Below are positions 6,891 through 14,829 of a stretch of 43,041 bases of DNA, piece after piece. The DNA is from JAJZEO01 sp964350315 (GTDB taxonomy: Bacteria > Chlamydiota > Chlamydiia > Chlamydiales > 2-12-FULL-49-11). Location: positions 1 through 43,041 of the forward strand of contig CAYGJD010000014.1 in the NCBI GenBank assembly GCA_964350315.1, written 5' to 3'. Positions within the stretch are counted from its first letter, which is position 1. Each line of letters opens with the position of its first letter. The notes beneath the pieces were generated by a model. The model made no database searches, had not been told where the DNA came from, and saw only the letters and a list, made by a program, of their open reading frames with translations. The position numbers and the translations under genes are program-made.

Positions 6891-6939
6891 CGCATTCTCC
6901 CTTAGTTGTTTAAAAACGAATCCTTTGTAGTACACCCTC
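6615..6939. repeat. 325-bp duplicated segment, copy 2 (partner 5068-5392)
   Basis: This is the second copy of the direct repeat described at 5068. The left edge is a sharp junction with the trkH fragment; the right edge falls just upstream of the Shine-Dalgarno and leader, after which the two copies diverge. Confidence 0.85.
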
Positions 6940-6948
6940 CGATTTTCC

Positions 6949-7161
6949 ATGCCTACAAACTATCCAAGCAATCTTTTAGACCGAGCAAAAATCGAGAAGG
7001 AAGTATTACAACACTCTTTTTTTAAAAAGGTTCGGCTCCTTTCTACTGATATTCAAATGAGAAACCAAGAGCTCAGCTTGAGATTAAATCTTGAAAAACA
7101 CATCAAAGAAATGAAACTAGAGATTTATCCTAAATTTACTGAACAATGTATGGAGTCTTAG
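6949..7161 (+). CDS. Short ORF of unknown function, 70 aa
   Basis: A 70-codon ORF begins 10 bp beyond the repeat edge. It is charged and probably helical (NLLDRAKIEKEVLQHSFFKK, then ELSLRLNLEKHIKEMKLEIY). No good Shine-Dalgarno precedes the ATG. It has no recognisable family and could be a fragment of a larger gene cut by the rearrangement that created the repeat. Confidence 0.3.
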   Translation: MPTNYPSNLLDRAKIEKEVLQHSFFKKVRLLSTDIQMRNQELSLRLNLEKHIKEMKLEIYPKFTEQCMES

Positions 7162-7189
7162 TTTTGCAATCTTTATCAAAAAAATATTC

Positions 7190-8125
7190 CTATTTCTTTT
7201 TTAAAACCAAAAAATGCACTCCAGGGCACGACCATGCATTTTCGTCACGAATATATGCTTGTAGTTCATCGTGAGCTTTGTCTAAATTCACAGGAATATG
7301 GTAAGTGCGCTGAAAAAGAGTTAAAAGCAAAAGCGTGTGATTAAAATAACGCAATCTATTTACACTCCCTTCAAACCGTATGGTATCACAAATAACATTA
7401 CCTTGAGTGTCAACACTACTAAAGTCGACCTCATAAAGATTACATAATTCTGTTTCTCCAGAATTAATACTTTGTAATAATTCAAAGGATATTTTTCGAT
7501 TACCAATACTCCGGCTTTTTTGAGCTTCTGATGCCAATAGAATTGCCTCATCAATCGCAGATATTGGAGGGGAGTTTTTATGAGCCTTGTCAAAAGAATC
7601 GATAATAACTACATACCCATTAGGCTTTAAATATGCAGCGGCATTTTTTAATGCCTCTGTAGGATTTCCAAGATGCTGAAGAGTCAAACGAAATAATACA
7701 ATATCTACTGATTCTTCTAGCCTTGCATCATAAATTTCTGCATCACCCTCGTAAAAGATTAAATCGTCAGTCGCATACTGCATATTTGCTTTTTCTACAA
7801 ACTCGGACAATTTTTCAATTCCTTGAAATGTTTTTATCGGAAAGTCTTTCGATAATTTGTGCAAAAAAGCACCATTACCGCTTCCAATTTCAAGAATTTT
7901 TTGAGTCGAATCCCACCATGAATTTTTTGCCAGCCATAAAGATTCCGATTCAAAAAAAAGGTTCGCCTGGCCTTCAAGAAAAACGTCCCACAATTGGGCA
8001 TCACTAGCTTTTTCTAATTTCTCTAGGCAAGTGATTTTATCATATTCCAAAAGATTATCCAATTTTTCACTAGCTCCCAATATAGTTGAGAATAGAATAA
8101 CAAAGCCAAATAAACACTTCAACAT
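7190..8125 (-). CDS. Class I SAM-dependent methyltransferase with a signal peptide
   Basis: This 311-aa protein has a Rossmann methyltransferase domain: motif I ILEIGSGNGAFL (about 77-88), an acidic loop after FQGIEKL, then EGDAEIYD, VDIVLFRLTLQHL and the post-motif strand LKPNGYVVIIDSF. It begins MLKCLFGFVILFSTILGASE, a clear signal peptide, which is odd because SAM is cytosolic. An AAGG Shine-Dalgarno lies 8 nt before the ATG, so the signal peptide belongs to the annotated start. The substrate is unknown. Export to the host-facing side is inference. Confidence 0.8.
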   Translation of the reverse strand: MLKCLFGFVILFSTILGASEKLDNLLEYDKITCLEKLEKASDAQLWDVFLEGQANLFFESESLWLAKNSWWDSTQKILEIGSGNGAFLHKLSKDFPIKTFQGIEKLSEFVEKANMQYATDDLIFYEGDAEIYDARLEESVDIVLFRLTLQHLGNPTEALKNAAAYLKPNGYVVIIDSFDKAHKNSPPISAIDEAILLASEAQKSRSIGNRKISFELLQSINSGETELCNLYEVDFSSVDTQGNVICDTIRFEGSVNRLRYFNHTLLLLTLFQRTYHIPVNLDKAHDELQAYIRDENAWSCPGVHFLVLKKK

Positions 8126-8204
8126 CTTAAGTACCTTGATTAAAATGCCAAGAATCCTACCATAGTTTGGAAGGGATTGTAAAGAAGTATTTTACCCTAA
8201 TCGA

Positions 8205-8232
8205 AAGTTCTAAACGCGTCTCCCCACCACCA
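8205..8232. repeat. Degenerate short repeat resembling a tRNA 3' end (partner near 5411-5440)
   Basis: The segment around GCGTCTCCCCACCA here and ATCCGTCTCTCCACC near 5419-5433 align over about 40 bp, mostly with transitions, and both continue into CAATTCTT. The pattern (a TTC-rich stretch, then GTCTCYCCACC) recalls the T-arm and acceptor end of a tRNA gene, but neither copy can fold as a tRNA. They lie upstream of two exported-protein genes, so a shared regulatory element is also possible. Confidence 0.25.
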
Positions 8233-8268
8233 ATTCTTTAGACTACTTTTGTAGTCCATCACTGTTTT

Positions 8269-8298
8269 AAAAGGCTCATCCGCCTTTTTTGTTTGAGT
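8269..8298 (+). terminator. Rho-independent terminator-like hairpin between divergent genes
   Basis: AAAAGGC (8269-8275) pairs with GCCTTTT (8282-8288) around a 6-nt loop and is followed by long T-runs. A second small hairpin, GACTAC-TTTT-GTAGTC, lies just upstream at 8241-8256. On the plus strand it precedes the ankyrin gene, with no plus-strand gene directly upstream, so it may end a short transcript or attenuate the ankyrin leader. Confidence 0.5.
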
Positions 8299-8402
8299 TT
8301 TTTTTCACAAAACGATGATAATGAAACCCATAAAGACTGAGCTCCTTATTGAAGGGAGCAAGATCTGATAAACATGTATAATTTCAAAACGAAAGACCTT
8401 TT

Positions 8403-9329
8403 ATGAAAAAAACGACTAAATATCTTTGCTTACTATTATTGGTTGGATTTGTTCAAATCGATGCTAAAGAAGAAAATTTCACTTCAGAAAACTACTCACA
8501 AATGTCAATATCGGAATTAGATGCTGCTTTTATTTTAGCTGTTCAAAAACATTGTTCAGAGGATGTAGAAGAACTTATACAAGCTGGAGCAAATGTTCAT
8601 ACGCCAATTCCTTACACATGGACTGATGGTGACTGTGACTGGGAGACTGAAAGCACCGCTCTCATTTATGCTGTAAGAAACAATCTTCCCAAAATGGTAA
8701 AGGCACTTGTAAAGGTCGAAAAAAATCTTGATGAAGCTCTTAATGTAGCAATAAACGAGGGTTATTCAGCCGTAGTAGAAGAACTAATAAAAGGGGGAGC
8801 TGACATTCATCATCTAAACAATGACAAAGACACACCTCTTATCATAGCTATAAAGCAGGCTCGAGCGACTGCAGAATTTAGTCCACAAGCACAATGGCGA
8901 TATAAATCTCGCTGGTTCCAGAGACGAGAGATTATACAAACTCTTTTAAAGTCCGGAGCAAATGTGAGTCATGTTAACAATAGCGGCCGAACAGCTCTTA
9001 TGGAAGCTACAATACAACATGATCTCAATACAGTAAAAAGTCTGTTAGAAGCGCCCGAAATGCATTCAGGCTCATTTTTTGGTTTTGGAGAAAAGCCTAT
9101 TAACTATGCAGATAATGACGGCAACACAGCTCTTATACTTGCCATACAAAACGTTTCTTATACCTACATTGATAGTCGAGAATATAATATTTGTTTAAGC
9201 AGTCAAAACATTATAAATGCACTTACAGAAACTTCAGGAATCGATCTTCTTCATGAGAATAAAAAGGGCGAAACAGCTATAATGTTACTTGAAAAGTTAG
9301 ATAAAGACATGAATCGTTATCCTTATTAA
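8403..9329 (+). CDS. Exported ankyrin-repeat protein
   Basis: This 308-aa protein has a signal peptide (MKKTTKYLCLLLLVGFVQIDA) followed by ankyrin repeats: LDAAFILAVQKHCSEDVEEL with IQAGANVHTP; STALIYAVRNNLPKMVKALV; NEGYSAVVEELIKGGADIHH; DTPLIIAIKQA; IQTLLKSGANVSHVNNSGRT; and GNTALILAIQ. Ankyrin arrays bind proteins and are common in effectors of intracellular bacteria. The signal peptide indicates Sec export rather than direct type III or IV secretion. No enzymatic domain is visible. The gene is transcribed divergently from the exported methyltransferase. Confidence 0.8.
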   Translation: MKKTTKYLCLLLLVGFVQIDAKEENFTSENYSQMSISELDAAFILAVQKHCSEDVEELIQAGANVHTPIPYTWTDGDCDWETESTALIYAVRNNLPKMVKALVKVEKNLDEALNVAINEGYSAVVEELIKGGADIHHLNNDKDTPLIIAIKQARATAEFSPQAQWRYKSRWFQRREIIQTLLKSGANVSHVNNSGRTALMEATIQHDLNTVKSLLEAPEMHSGSFFGFGEKPINYADNDGNTALILAIQNVSYTYIDSREYNICLSSQNIINALTETSGIDLLHENKKGETAIMLLEKLDKDMNRYPY

Positions 9330-9407
9330 AACCTCTGCTATTTTCCCAGGCTGCTCGTTTGATCTCCTGGGATTTCCTTCAACTTTCTACAGAAGAATTC
9401 AAGCACA

Positions 9408-10940
9408 CTAAGGATTTTTGAACTGATCTTGCACCTTTATAGGGATGATTGATGCAATTGTTGCAAGTATGGGGATGATTTCTATCCTTCCTAAAAACAT
9501 CAAGACCATTAGACACCATTTGACACCAAGTGATGAAGATGCAACAGCAATACCTGTGCTAAGTCCAACGTTGCTGAGTGCACTTATTGTTTCAAAGCCG
9601 ACATCAAACGGATCACTATTTGGAAGAAGGCAGATAAGAACCCCCCACCCAATCAATAGTGTTGCCATCCATAGCGCAAATAGAATAAATGATTGGTACA
9701 GACGTATGAAGACTTCTCCCTTAAACTTAAAAGTTACTTTACTCTCTTTTTTTGTTGGCTTTTTCTTTATGCCTTTTCGAAGTGGCTTTTGATCGGTTGA
9801 ATTCAGTACACAAATGTTATTCCAAATATTCTTAACGATATTGGAAATCCGTCTTGTTTTGATTCCCCCAGCTGTTGAGCCAAGACATCCACCGATCAGC
9901 ATACCAAACATAATGAAATACTTTGCCTGCGAACTAAGAGTCTCGCTTGGAAATGCACTAAGACCACATGTTCCAGCTGCTGACACCCACTGAAACAAAG
10001 TATTTATGACTGAATGATTCCTTCCAGGCATAAATATAAGTAGAAGTGAAATGATAAGCAGAAAGGCTAAAAACAAAACGTTTTGTCCGTCCTCTTTTAT
10101 ACTATCTTTGCGTTTCCATGTGAATAAACGGTAGTGAAAGGTAAAGCTCAAGCTTCCGCAAATAATACCTATCATGGCAATTATTTTGATTGCGCTTGAA
10201 TAACTCGCTATGCTGTCAGATGTAAGAGCAAATCCTCCTGTTGACAAGCAGCTCATTGATAGATTTATTGCAGACCAGACATCCATTCCAAAAGCAACGA
10301 ATAACACTCCAACCAAAATTGTATAGACCGTGTAGAAAGTAAGAATAATTTGAATTGTACTCTTCATCGATTTTTGGAATATGGTAGGAATCATTGAAGA
10401 TTCATGAATTGCAAACCTAGACCAACTATTATGCAAAACTGAAAAGACAAATATGGCTAATCCTAAAGCTCCAACCCACTCAACAAATGTTCTTAGCCAC
10501 TGCAAGACATGAGGAAGCCTTTCTGGATGCTCGATCATTGTAAACCCTGTACTTGTATTTCCAGAAACTGATTCAAACAAGGCGTTTACAAAATTTTGCA
10601 GCGTTACGACCGCCTCTGAAGAAAAGGTATTTGCTATCCACCAAAAAGTAAACCCTGTGAGAAATATAGAGACAATCCATCCGAAGGTAATCGTAATAAA
10701 TGTATCTTGGAGATTCAAAACTCTACCCTCAGGTAGAAAACGATAGATCGTTTGTGCAAAAATAAGAATACCCCCGCCCATAACAGCAAGTGGAGGAATA
10801 GCTACATATTCCTTAAAAACAAATGGCACAATGATTGATAGGACTAGCATTATTCCAAGAACATGCATAATCAATGCTACATTCTTAATAATCGATACAA
10901 ATCCAGAGAGTTGCGCCTTACTCACTTTTCTCTTCTTCAT
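9408..10940 (-). CDS. TrkH/KtrB family potassium transporter subunit
   Basis: This 510-aa polytopic protein has the four M1-P-M2 pore repeats of the Trk/Ktr/HKT family. The filter regions are SVSGNTSTGFT, SMSCLSTGGFA, SAAGTCGLSAF and ALSNVGLSTG. GGCLGSTAGGIKTRR before the cytosolic loop is typical of TrkH. It moves K+ across the inner membrane, normally with a TrkA/KtrA partner, which is not in this window. The loop near residues 385-410 is unusually lysine-rich. A 119-bp copy of the gene's 3' end is stranded at 6492-6610. Confidence 0.93.
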   Translation of the reverse strand: MKKRKVSKAQLSGFVSIIKNVALIMHVLGIMLVLSIIVPFVFKEYVAIPPLAVMGGGILIFAQTIYRFLPEGRVLNLQDTFITITFGWIVSIFLTGFTFWWIANTFSSEAVVTLQNFVNALFESVSGNTSTGFTMIEHPERLPHVLQWLRTFVEWVGALGLAIFVFSVLHNSWSRFAIHESSMIPTIFQKSMKSTIQIILTFYTVYTILVGVLFVAFGMDVWSAINLSMSCLSTGGFALTSDSIASYSSAIKIIAMIGIICGSLSFTFHYRLFTWKRKDSIKEDGQNVLFLAFLLIISLLLIFMPGRNHSVINTLFQWVSAAGTCGLSAFPSETLSSQAKYFIMFGMLIGGCLGSTAGGIKTRRISNIVKNIWNNICVLNSTDQKPLRKGIKKKPTKKESKVTFKFKGEVFIRLYQSFILFALWMATLLIGWGVLICLLPNSDPFDVGFETISALSNVGLSTGIAVASSSLGVKWCLMVLMFLGRIEIIPILATIASIIPIKVQDQFKNP

Positions 10941-11042
10941 AGCTCTATGACATAGGCAACGCTCTTTTATATAGCAATTTAAATATTTCTATCCTATCCG
11001 AATTGAATACCCGTCTTTTGTAGCAAGAATTTTGGAAGAGGC

Positions 11043-11507
11043 CTACTCCGCGGCTTTTAAGACTTTCTCAACGTAACGAATTGTATTCGGACGAAGATGA
11101 GGACATAAACTTTCCCAGTTTTTGGGATGGCCATTCTTTTTAATGATCACAAGAGCTTTACGAACATTTGTCGGCCCAGCCTGATAAGATGCAAGCGCAT
11201 AATGAAGAACATAAGGCGCTTCCACCATAAGAGAGCAAGATTTGATTAACTCTTTTAGATAAATAATACCCGCTTCAATATTGATTTCAGGGGTAAAAAT
11301 CTCAGCCTGTGTCCACTTTTTTTTGTATTTAATACGCACATGCTTAAAGGTTAGATCGGTAAGTTGCATAAGCCCTTTTGCCTTCATTGAACTAATTGCA
11401 TCAGGATTAAAACTACTTTCACATTGGATTACTGATTGAATCAATCGACTATCAATATCATAAACGCTCGATAATTGATTAATGAATTTATTAAATTTAT
11501 TGCTCAT
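11043..11507 (-). CDS. SLT-type lytic transglycosylase
   Basis: This 154-aa protein is a minimal goose-lysozyme-like SLT domain. The catalytic Glu is in QSVIQCESSFNPDAIS, followed by KGLMQLTDLTF, then PEINIEAGIIYLKEL and YALASYQAGPTNV, all hallmark motifs. The enzyme cleaves peptidoglycan glycan strands to 1,6-anhydro ends. No signal peptide is present and the N-terminus is polar, so the route across the inner membrane is unclear. It could act after lysis or by another secretion route, or an upstream start may have been lost. Confidence 0.85.
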   Translation of the reverse strand: MSNKFNKFINQLSSVYDIDSRLIQSVIQCESSFNPDAISSMKAKGLMQLTDLTFKHVRIKYKKKWTQAEIFTPEINIEAGIIYLKELIKSCSLMVEAPYVLHYALASYQAGPTNVRKALVIIKKNGHPKNWESLCPHLRPNTIRYVEKVLKAAE

Positions 11508-11634
11508 TTCTTAATTGTATTGAAATCATCTTATTTTGGCATACATTTAAACCCTATTCATTCTAAGCATTTTCTTTTTTCATAAAATCTGGTAAAGATG
11601 AATTTAGTAGGATTATATTTTTGGGATTCATTTT

Positions 11635-13851
11635 ATGAAGCGTTTTTTATTCTGTTTTTTTGTATTTACTCTATTTCTGGCGCCAACAGCCACGCTAGTT
11701 TGTAAAGAAACCAAACAAGATCTAAGTTTAAAAGTTTATACAGACAAAATAGATGAAATCAATGACAAGCTATCTTCCCAAAAACAGATTAACGCTGCTC
11801 AATATGATGAATTAAGACAAGAGATCACAGATTCGATCGCTGCTTTGAAAACACTAAAAGATCAAATTTCTGAACGTATTGAACATTCGACTCCTCAAGA
11901 AAAGAAGCAACTAGGACAAACCCTCATAAAATTAGATGAGCTCTATCTTGTTGCAAATAACATCCTAAAAATCATCGACAAAAGAAAAATACAATCAAGC
12001 TTTCAGGCCTACCTTCAGTACAAAATGCCGCTTTATGAACCATCCTCATTAATAGTTGCTTATAAGGATGGAATCACTGTTACAAAAGATATAACAACTC
12101 GAATATATCAAAGCATAATAAATATCGCAAAAAAAAGCATCTCGTACCCTTTTTATATTTATTGGTTGATTTGGTCGGTCGTTGTTATTGCCTACATCCC
12201 CTCAAGCATAATGCTTCGAAATCAAATAGCCCCTCTAGATGAAAAAGCTTCCTACTTAAACAAGATCAAAACATTTATCATTCATTTGGCAACAGGGTCA
12301 ATTTTCCCCGTATTATTTATCGGTGGATTTTTCCATATTAGCTATATCTCAGGCTCTTTTCTTTTTCCTGTAGATGAAATCATTGCAGTTTATCTAGTTA
12401 TTGCTTTTATATGGATTACAATTCATTCAACCATCTCTTTAATTTGCCCGAAGGATTTTAGATGGGCCTTGGTCCATATGGATCTTAAAACAGCGCAAAA
12501 AAGGTCTAAAAGGATCTCTCTTTTCCTTCTTTTTTTAGCACTTCGACTTTGGCTCACGCAAATCAATAATCCACCTGAATTCACTCAATATTTAGAACTC
12601 TCAACGCAAATTCTTCTATCTATACAAGCATTTTTCATTATCAATGTAACTCATTTTAGAAAATCAATAAAAACACTACTTGGAATTCTTGCGGTTCTGT
12701 GTCCACTTCTAATGTTTGTTGGCTATAGCTCTCTTTCTGATCTTGTATTAAGAGGCACACTATCGACTCTGATCGTTTATTTAATTTTTAGGGGTATTTC
12801 ATACACTTTCAAACTTGGCCTATATTACGCATTTAAGAGCTCCAATTCAATTTTTACAGACTCTGAATCGTCTCTAAATAATTCTGATCTAATTATTTAT
12901 TGGATACACATGTTTATTAATCTATTTCTCTTCTTGCTTTCAACTTATGCTGTACTACTTTCATGGGGAATTGATCAAGTCTACTTGAACAGCGTTGTAA
13001 GCGGCTTACTATTTGGCTTTACAGTTGGAAACCACACCATTTCTCTAATCAATCTATTTTTATCCGTTACTGTTTTTCTCTTCTTCTATTTGCTCACAAA
13101 ATATGCACAAAACTTACTCAAAAATAATGTCTTCCCCTACACCCATTTCGATGCAGGACTAAAACATGCAGTAAAAGCAACGACAGGTTATATAGGAATC
13201 ACTTTTGCAGTTATTCTCTCTGTCAAAACCCTCGGCCTAAATTTATCTTCATTATTGTATATATTAGGCGGTCTTTCAGTTGGTATTGGACTTGGCCTCC
13301 AACCAATTGTCACAAACTTTATTTCCGGAATTGTCATGCTTATTGAAAGACCAATAAAAATTGGTGATTCTATTGAAATAGGCGGAGAAACAGGGATTGT
13401 GAAGAAAATTAATGTTCGAACAACAGAGATTGAGAATTTTGAAAAATGCTCTGTTTTATTACCAAACTCCCAGGTAATTAATGTAATGGTCAAAAACTGG
13501 ACAAAAAACGATCGTGTCAAACGACTTGAAATCACAGTTTCAGTTGCTTATGAAAGCGACACAAAATTTGTCGAAAAGATTCTTTTAGATTGCGTGAAAG
13601 CACACCCTGCTATTTTAACAACACCTGCTCCATATGTCATATTTACAGAATTTGGCACTTCTAGCTTGAATTTTGCACTCAGGTTCTACCTAAAAAATCT
13701 AGACACAGCATTCCCCACAGGAAATGCAATCAGACATGAAATTATAGCCGCTCTGACTAAAAATGGGGTCTCTATTCCCTTTGCACAAACAGATGTACAT
13801 TTTGATAAAGAGTTCATGGATACATTCGTAAATACAGAAAAACCCATTTAA
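11635..13851 (+). CDS. Large MscS-family mechanosensitive channel (MscK/YbiO-like)
   Basis: This 738-aa protein has a signal peptide (MKRFLFCFFVFTLFLAPTA), a periplasmic coiled-coil region to about residue 115, about eight membrane segments, and a C-terminal MscS domain. The pore helix is GLSVGIGLGLQPIVTNFISG, followed by LIERPIKIGDSIEIGGETG, VRTTEIENFEKCSVLLPNSQ and VKNWT of the beta domain. It opens under membrane tension to release solutes. The extra N-terminal helices place it with the large MscK/MscM-type proteins. It is separate from the smaller MscS protein at 37675. Confidence 0.9.
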   Translation: MKRFLFCFFVFTLFLAPTATLVCKETKQDLSLKVYTDKIDEINDKLSSQKQINAAQYDELRQEITDSIAALKTLKDQISERIEHSTPQEKKQLGQTLIKLDELYLVANNILKIIDKRKIQSSFQAYLQYKMPLYEPSSLIVAYKDGITVTKDITTRIYQSIINIAKKSISYPFYIYWLIWSVVVIAYIPSSIMLRNQIAPLDEKASYLNKIKTFIIHLATGSIFPVLFIGGFFHISYISGSFLFPVDEIIAVYLVIAFIWITIHSTISLICPKDFRWALVHMDLKTAQKRSKRISLFLLFLALRLWLTQINNPPEFTQYLELSTQILLSIQAFFIINVTHFRKSIKTLLGILAVLCPLLMFVGYSSLSDLVLRGTLSTLIVYLIFRGISYTFKLGLYYAFKSSNSIFTDSESSLNNSDLIIYWIHMFINLFLFLLSTYAVLLSWGIDQVYLNSVVSGLLFGFTVGNHTISLINLFLSVTVFLFFYLLTKYAQNLLKNNVFPYTHFDAGLKHAVKATTGYIGITFAVILSVKTLGLNLSSLLYILGGLSVGIGLGLQPIVTNFISGIVMLIERPIKIGDSIEIGGETGIVKKINVRTTEIENFEKCSVLLPNSQVINVMVKNWTKNDRVKRLEITVSVAYESDTKFVEKILLDCVKAHPAILTTPAPYVIFTEFGTSSLNFALRFYLKNLDTAFPTGNAIRHEIIAALTKNGVSIPFAQTDVHFDKEFMDTFVNTEKPI

Positions 13852-13881
13852 TTTAGCTCTATAAGAACACAATCAACATTT

Positions 13882-14256
13882 TTATTTATGTTTTTTGAAT
13901 ACCCGCTGCTCAAGTTCTACTACCTCCTGATCTGTAAGCTTTGTCTCAACTAATTCAATAGGAACTCCTTGTTCCTCAATCATTGCCACACGAAATCCCT
14001 CTAGCGGACTATATGGACCAAAAAGAACTTTGGCACCTTTAATCTCCTCATCCAGGTCATCTACTTGAAAAGCTATATGAGGAACTTGTGTCGTTAACTC
14101 TGGGAGTCCGTGCCCTTCTGGGAAACGATGCCATTGAATATGCCATTTATTTGCTTCAAAAGGGGTCGAGTAAAATTTAAAACCATGTGTCTCTACAAGC
14201 ACTTCATCAGGTCTTTTTTCTGTGGTGGGGATGCCATAGTGATGAAATTTACGCAT
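13882..14256 (-). CDS. VOC superfamily (glyoxalase-like) protein
   Basis: This 124-aa protein has a VOC-like layout: an N-terminal strand with His (MRKFHHYGIPTTEKRPDE), a central PHIAFQVDDLDEEIKG motif and a final strand VAMIEEQGVPIELVE. Candidate metal ligands are the His of PHIAF and the Glu of IELVE, but I cannot assign a substrate. An AAGG Shine-Dalgarno lies 7 nt before the start. It converges with the MscK-like gene. Confidence 0.75.
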   Translation of the reverse strand: MRKFHHYGIPTTEKRPDEVLVETHGFKFYSTPFEANKWHIQWHRFPEGHGLPELTTQVPHIAFQVDDLDEEIKGAKVLFGPYSPLEGFRVAMIEEQGVPIELVETKLTDQEVVELEQRVFKKHK

Positions 14257-14371
14257 ATAATTACCTTCTTTGAATTTTGAACAATTATAGAAAGCATCTT
14301 TAATTATTTCAACATGATGATTCTTTCTGGTCTAAATCTTATTGATACCTTAAAGATTCAAGGGAATGTTC

Positions 14372-14400
14372 TTGCTATTGAGAGCTTTAAACTGCATAAT
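14372..14400 (+). promoter_or_regulatory. Sigma70-like promoter of the LEA-like gene
   Basis: TTGCTA (14372-14377) and CATAAT (14395-14400) are separated by 17 bp and lie about 36 bp before the start codon at 14437. Confidence 0.5.
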
Positions 14401-14436
14401 CCATTTTTCTACTAAATCACCTACAAAGGAGATCTT

Positions 14437-14751
14437 ATGAAAACTAATATCAAACATTTTTTTTTCGCTTTTATCACACTATTTACAGTTCTGAGTGCAG
14501 GACCGCTTCTAGCAAAGAACAAAACTACTGGTCAAAAAGTAGATGAAGCCATTGACAATCTAGAAAAATCTAAAGAAAAAGCTAAAGACAAAATTAAAGA
14601 AAAAGCTCAAGAAGCAAAAGACAAGGCTGAAGAGTTGGCATATGATGCCGAAGAGAAAGCCAAAGTAATGGTGGATAATGCCAAAGAAAAGGCTAAAGAA
14701 GCAAAAGACAAAGCCAAAGAAAAAGCACAACAAGGACTTGATAACCTATAA
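14437..14751 (+). CDS. Exported LEA-like/apolipoprotein-like helical repeat protein
   Basis: This 104-aa protein has a signal peptide (MKTNIKHFFFAFITLFTVLS, ending about GPLLAK) and then an almost continuous amphipathic helix of Lys/Glu/Asp/Ala repeats (KAKDKIKEKAQEAKDKAEEL and similar). Eleven-residue KAKDKAEE-type repeats recall group 3 LEA proteins, which protect membranes or proteins under desiccation or osmotic stress. A strong Shine-Dalgarno (AAAGGAGAT) and a terminator frame a single-gene transcript. A periplasmic or host-facing membrane-binding role is inference. Confidence 0.75.
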   Translation: MKTNIKHFFFAFITLFTVLSAGPLLAKNKTTGQKVDEAIDNLEKSKEKAKDKIKEKAQEAKDKAEELAYDAEEKAKVMVDNAKEKAKEAKDKAKEKAQQGLDNL

Positions 14752-14778
14752 TCAAACGTTCAAGTCTCTAAATATTAG

Positions 14779-14811
14779 AAATCTTCACTTTCACGAGTGA
14801 AGATTTTTTTT
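14779..14811 (+). terminator. Intrinsic terminator of the LEA-like gene
   Basis: AAATCTTCACT (14779-14789) pairs with 14796-14806 around a 6-nt loop and runs into eight T residues. Confidence 0.85.
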
Positions 14812-14829
14812 AACCGTTGAATCAATTTA

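Noticed and set aside
9445..9792. 115-codon plus-strand ORF
   Set aside because: It is antisense to the trkH 3' region and is explained by codon shadowing.
9408..10940. Trk system operon with trkA
   Set aside because: No TrkA/KtrA-type RCK protein is adjacent; only the membrane subunit is present.
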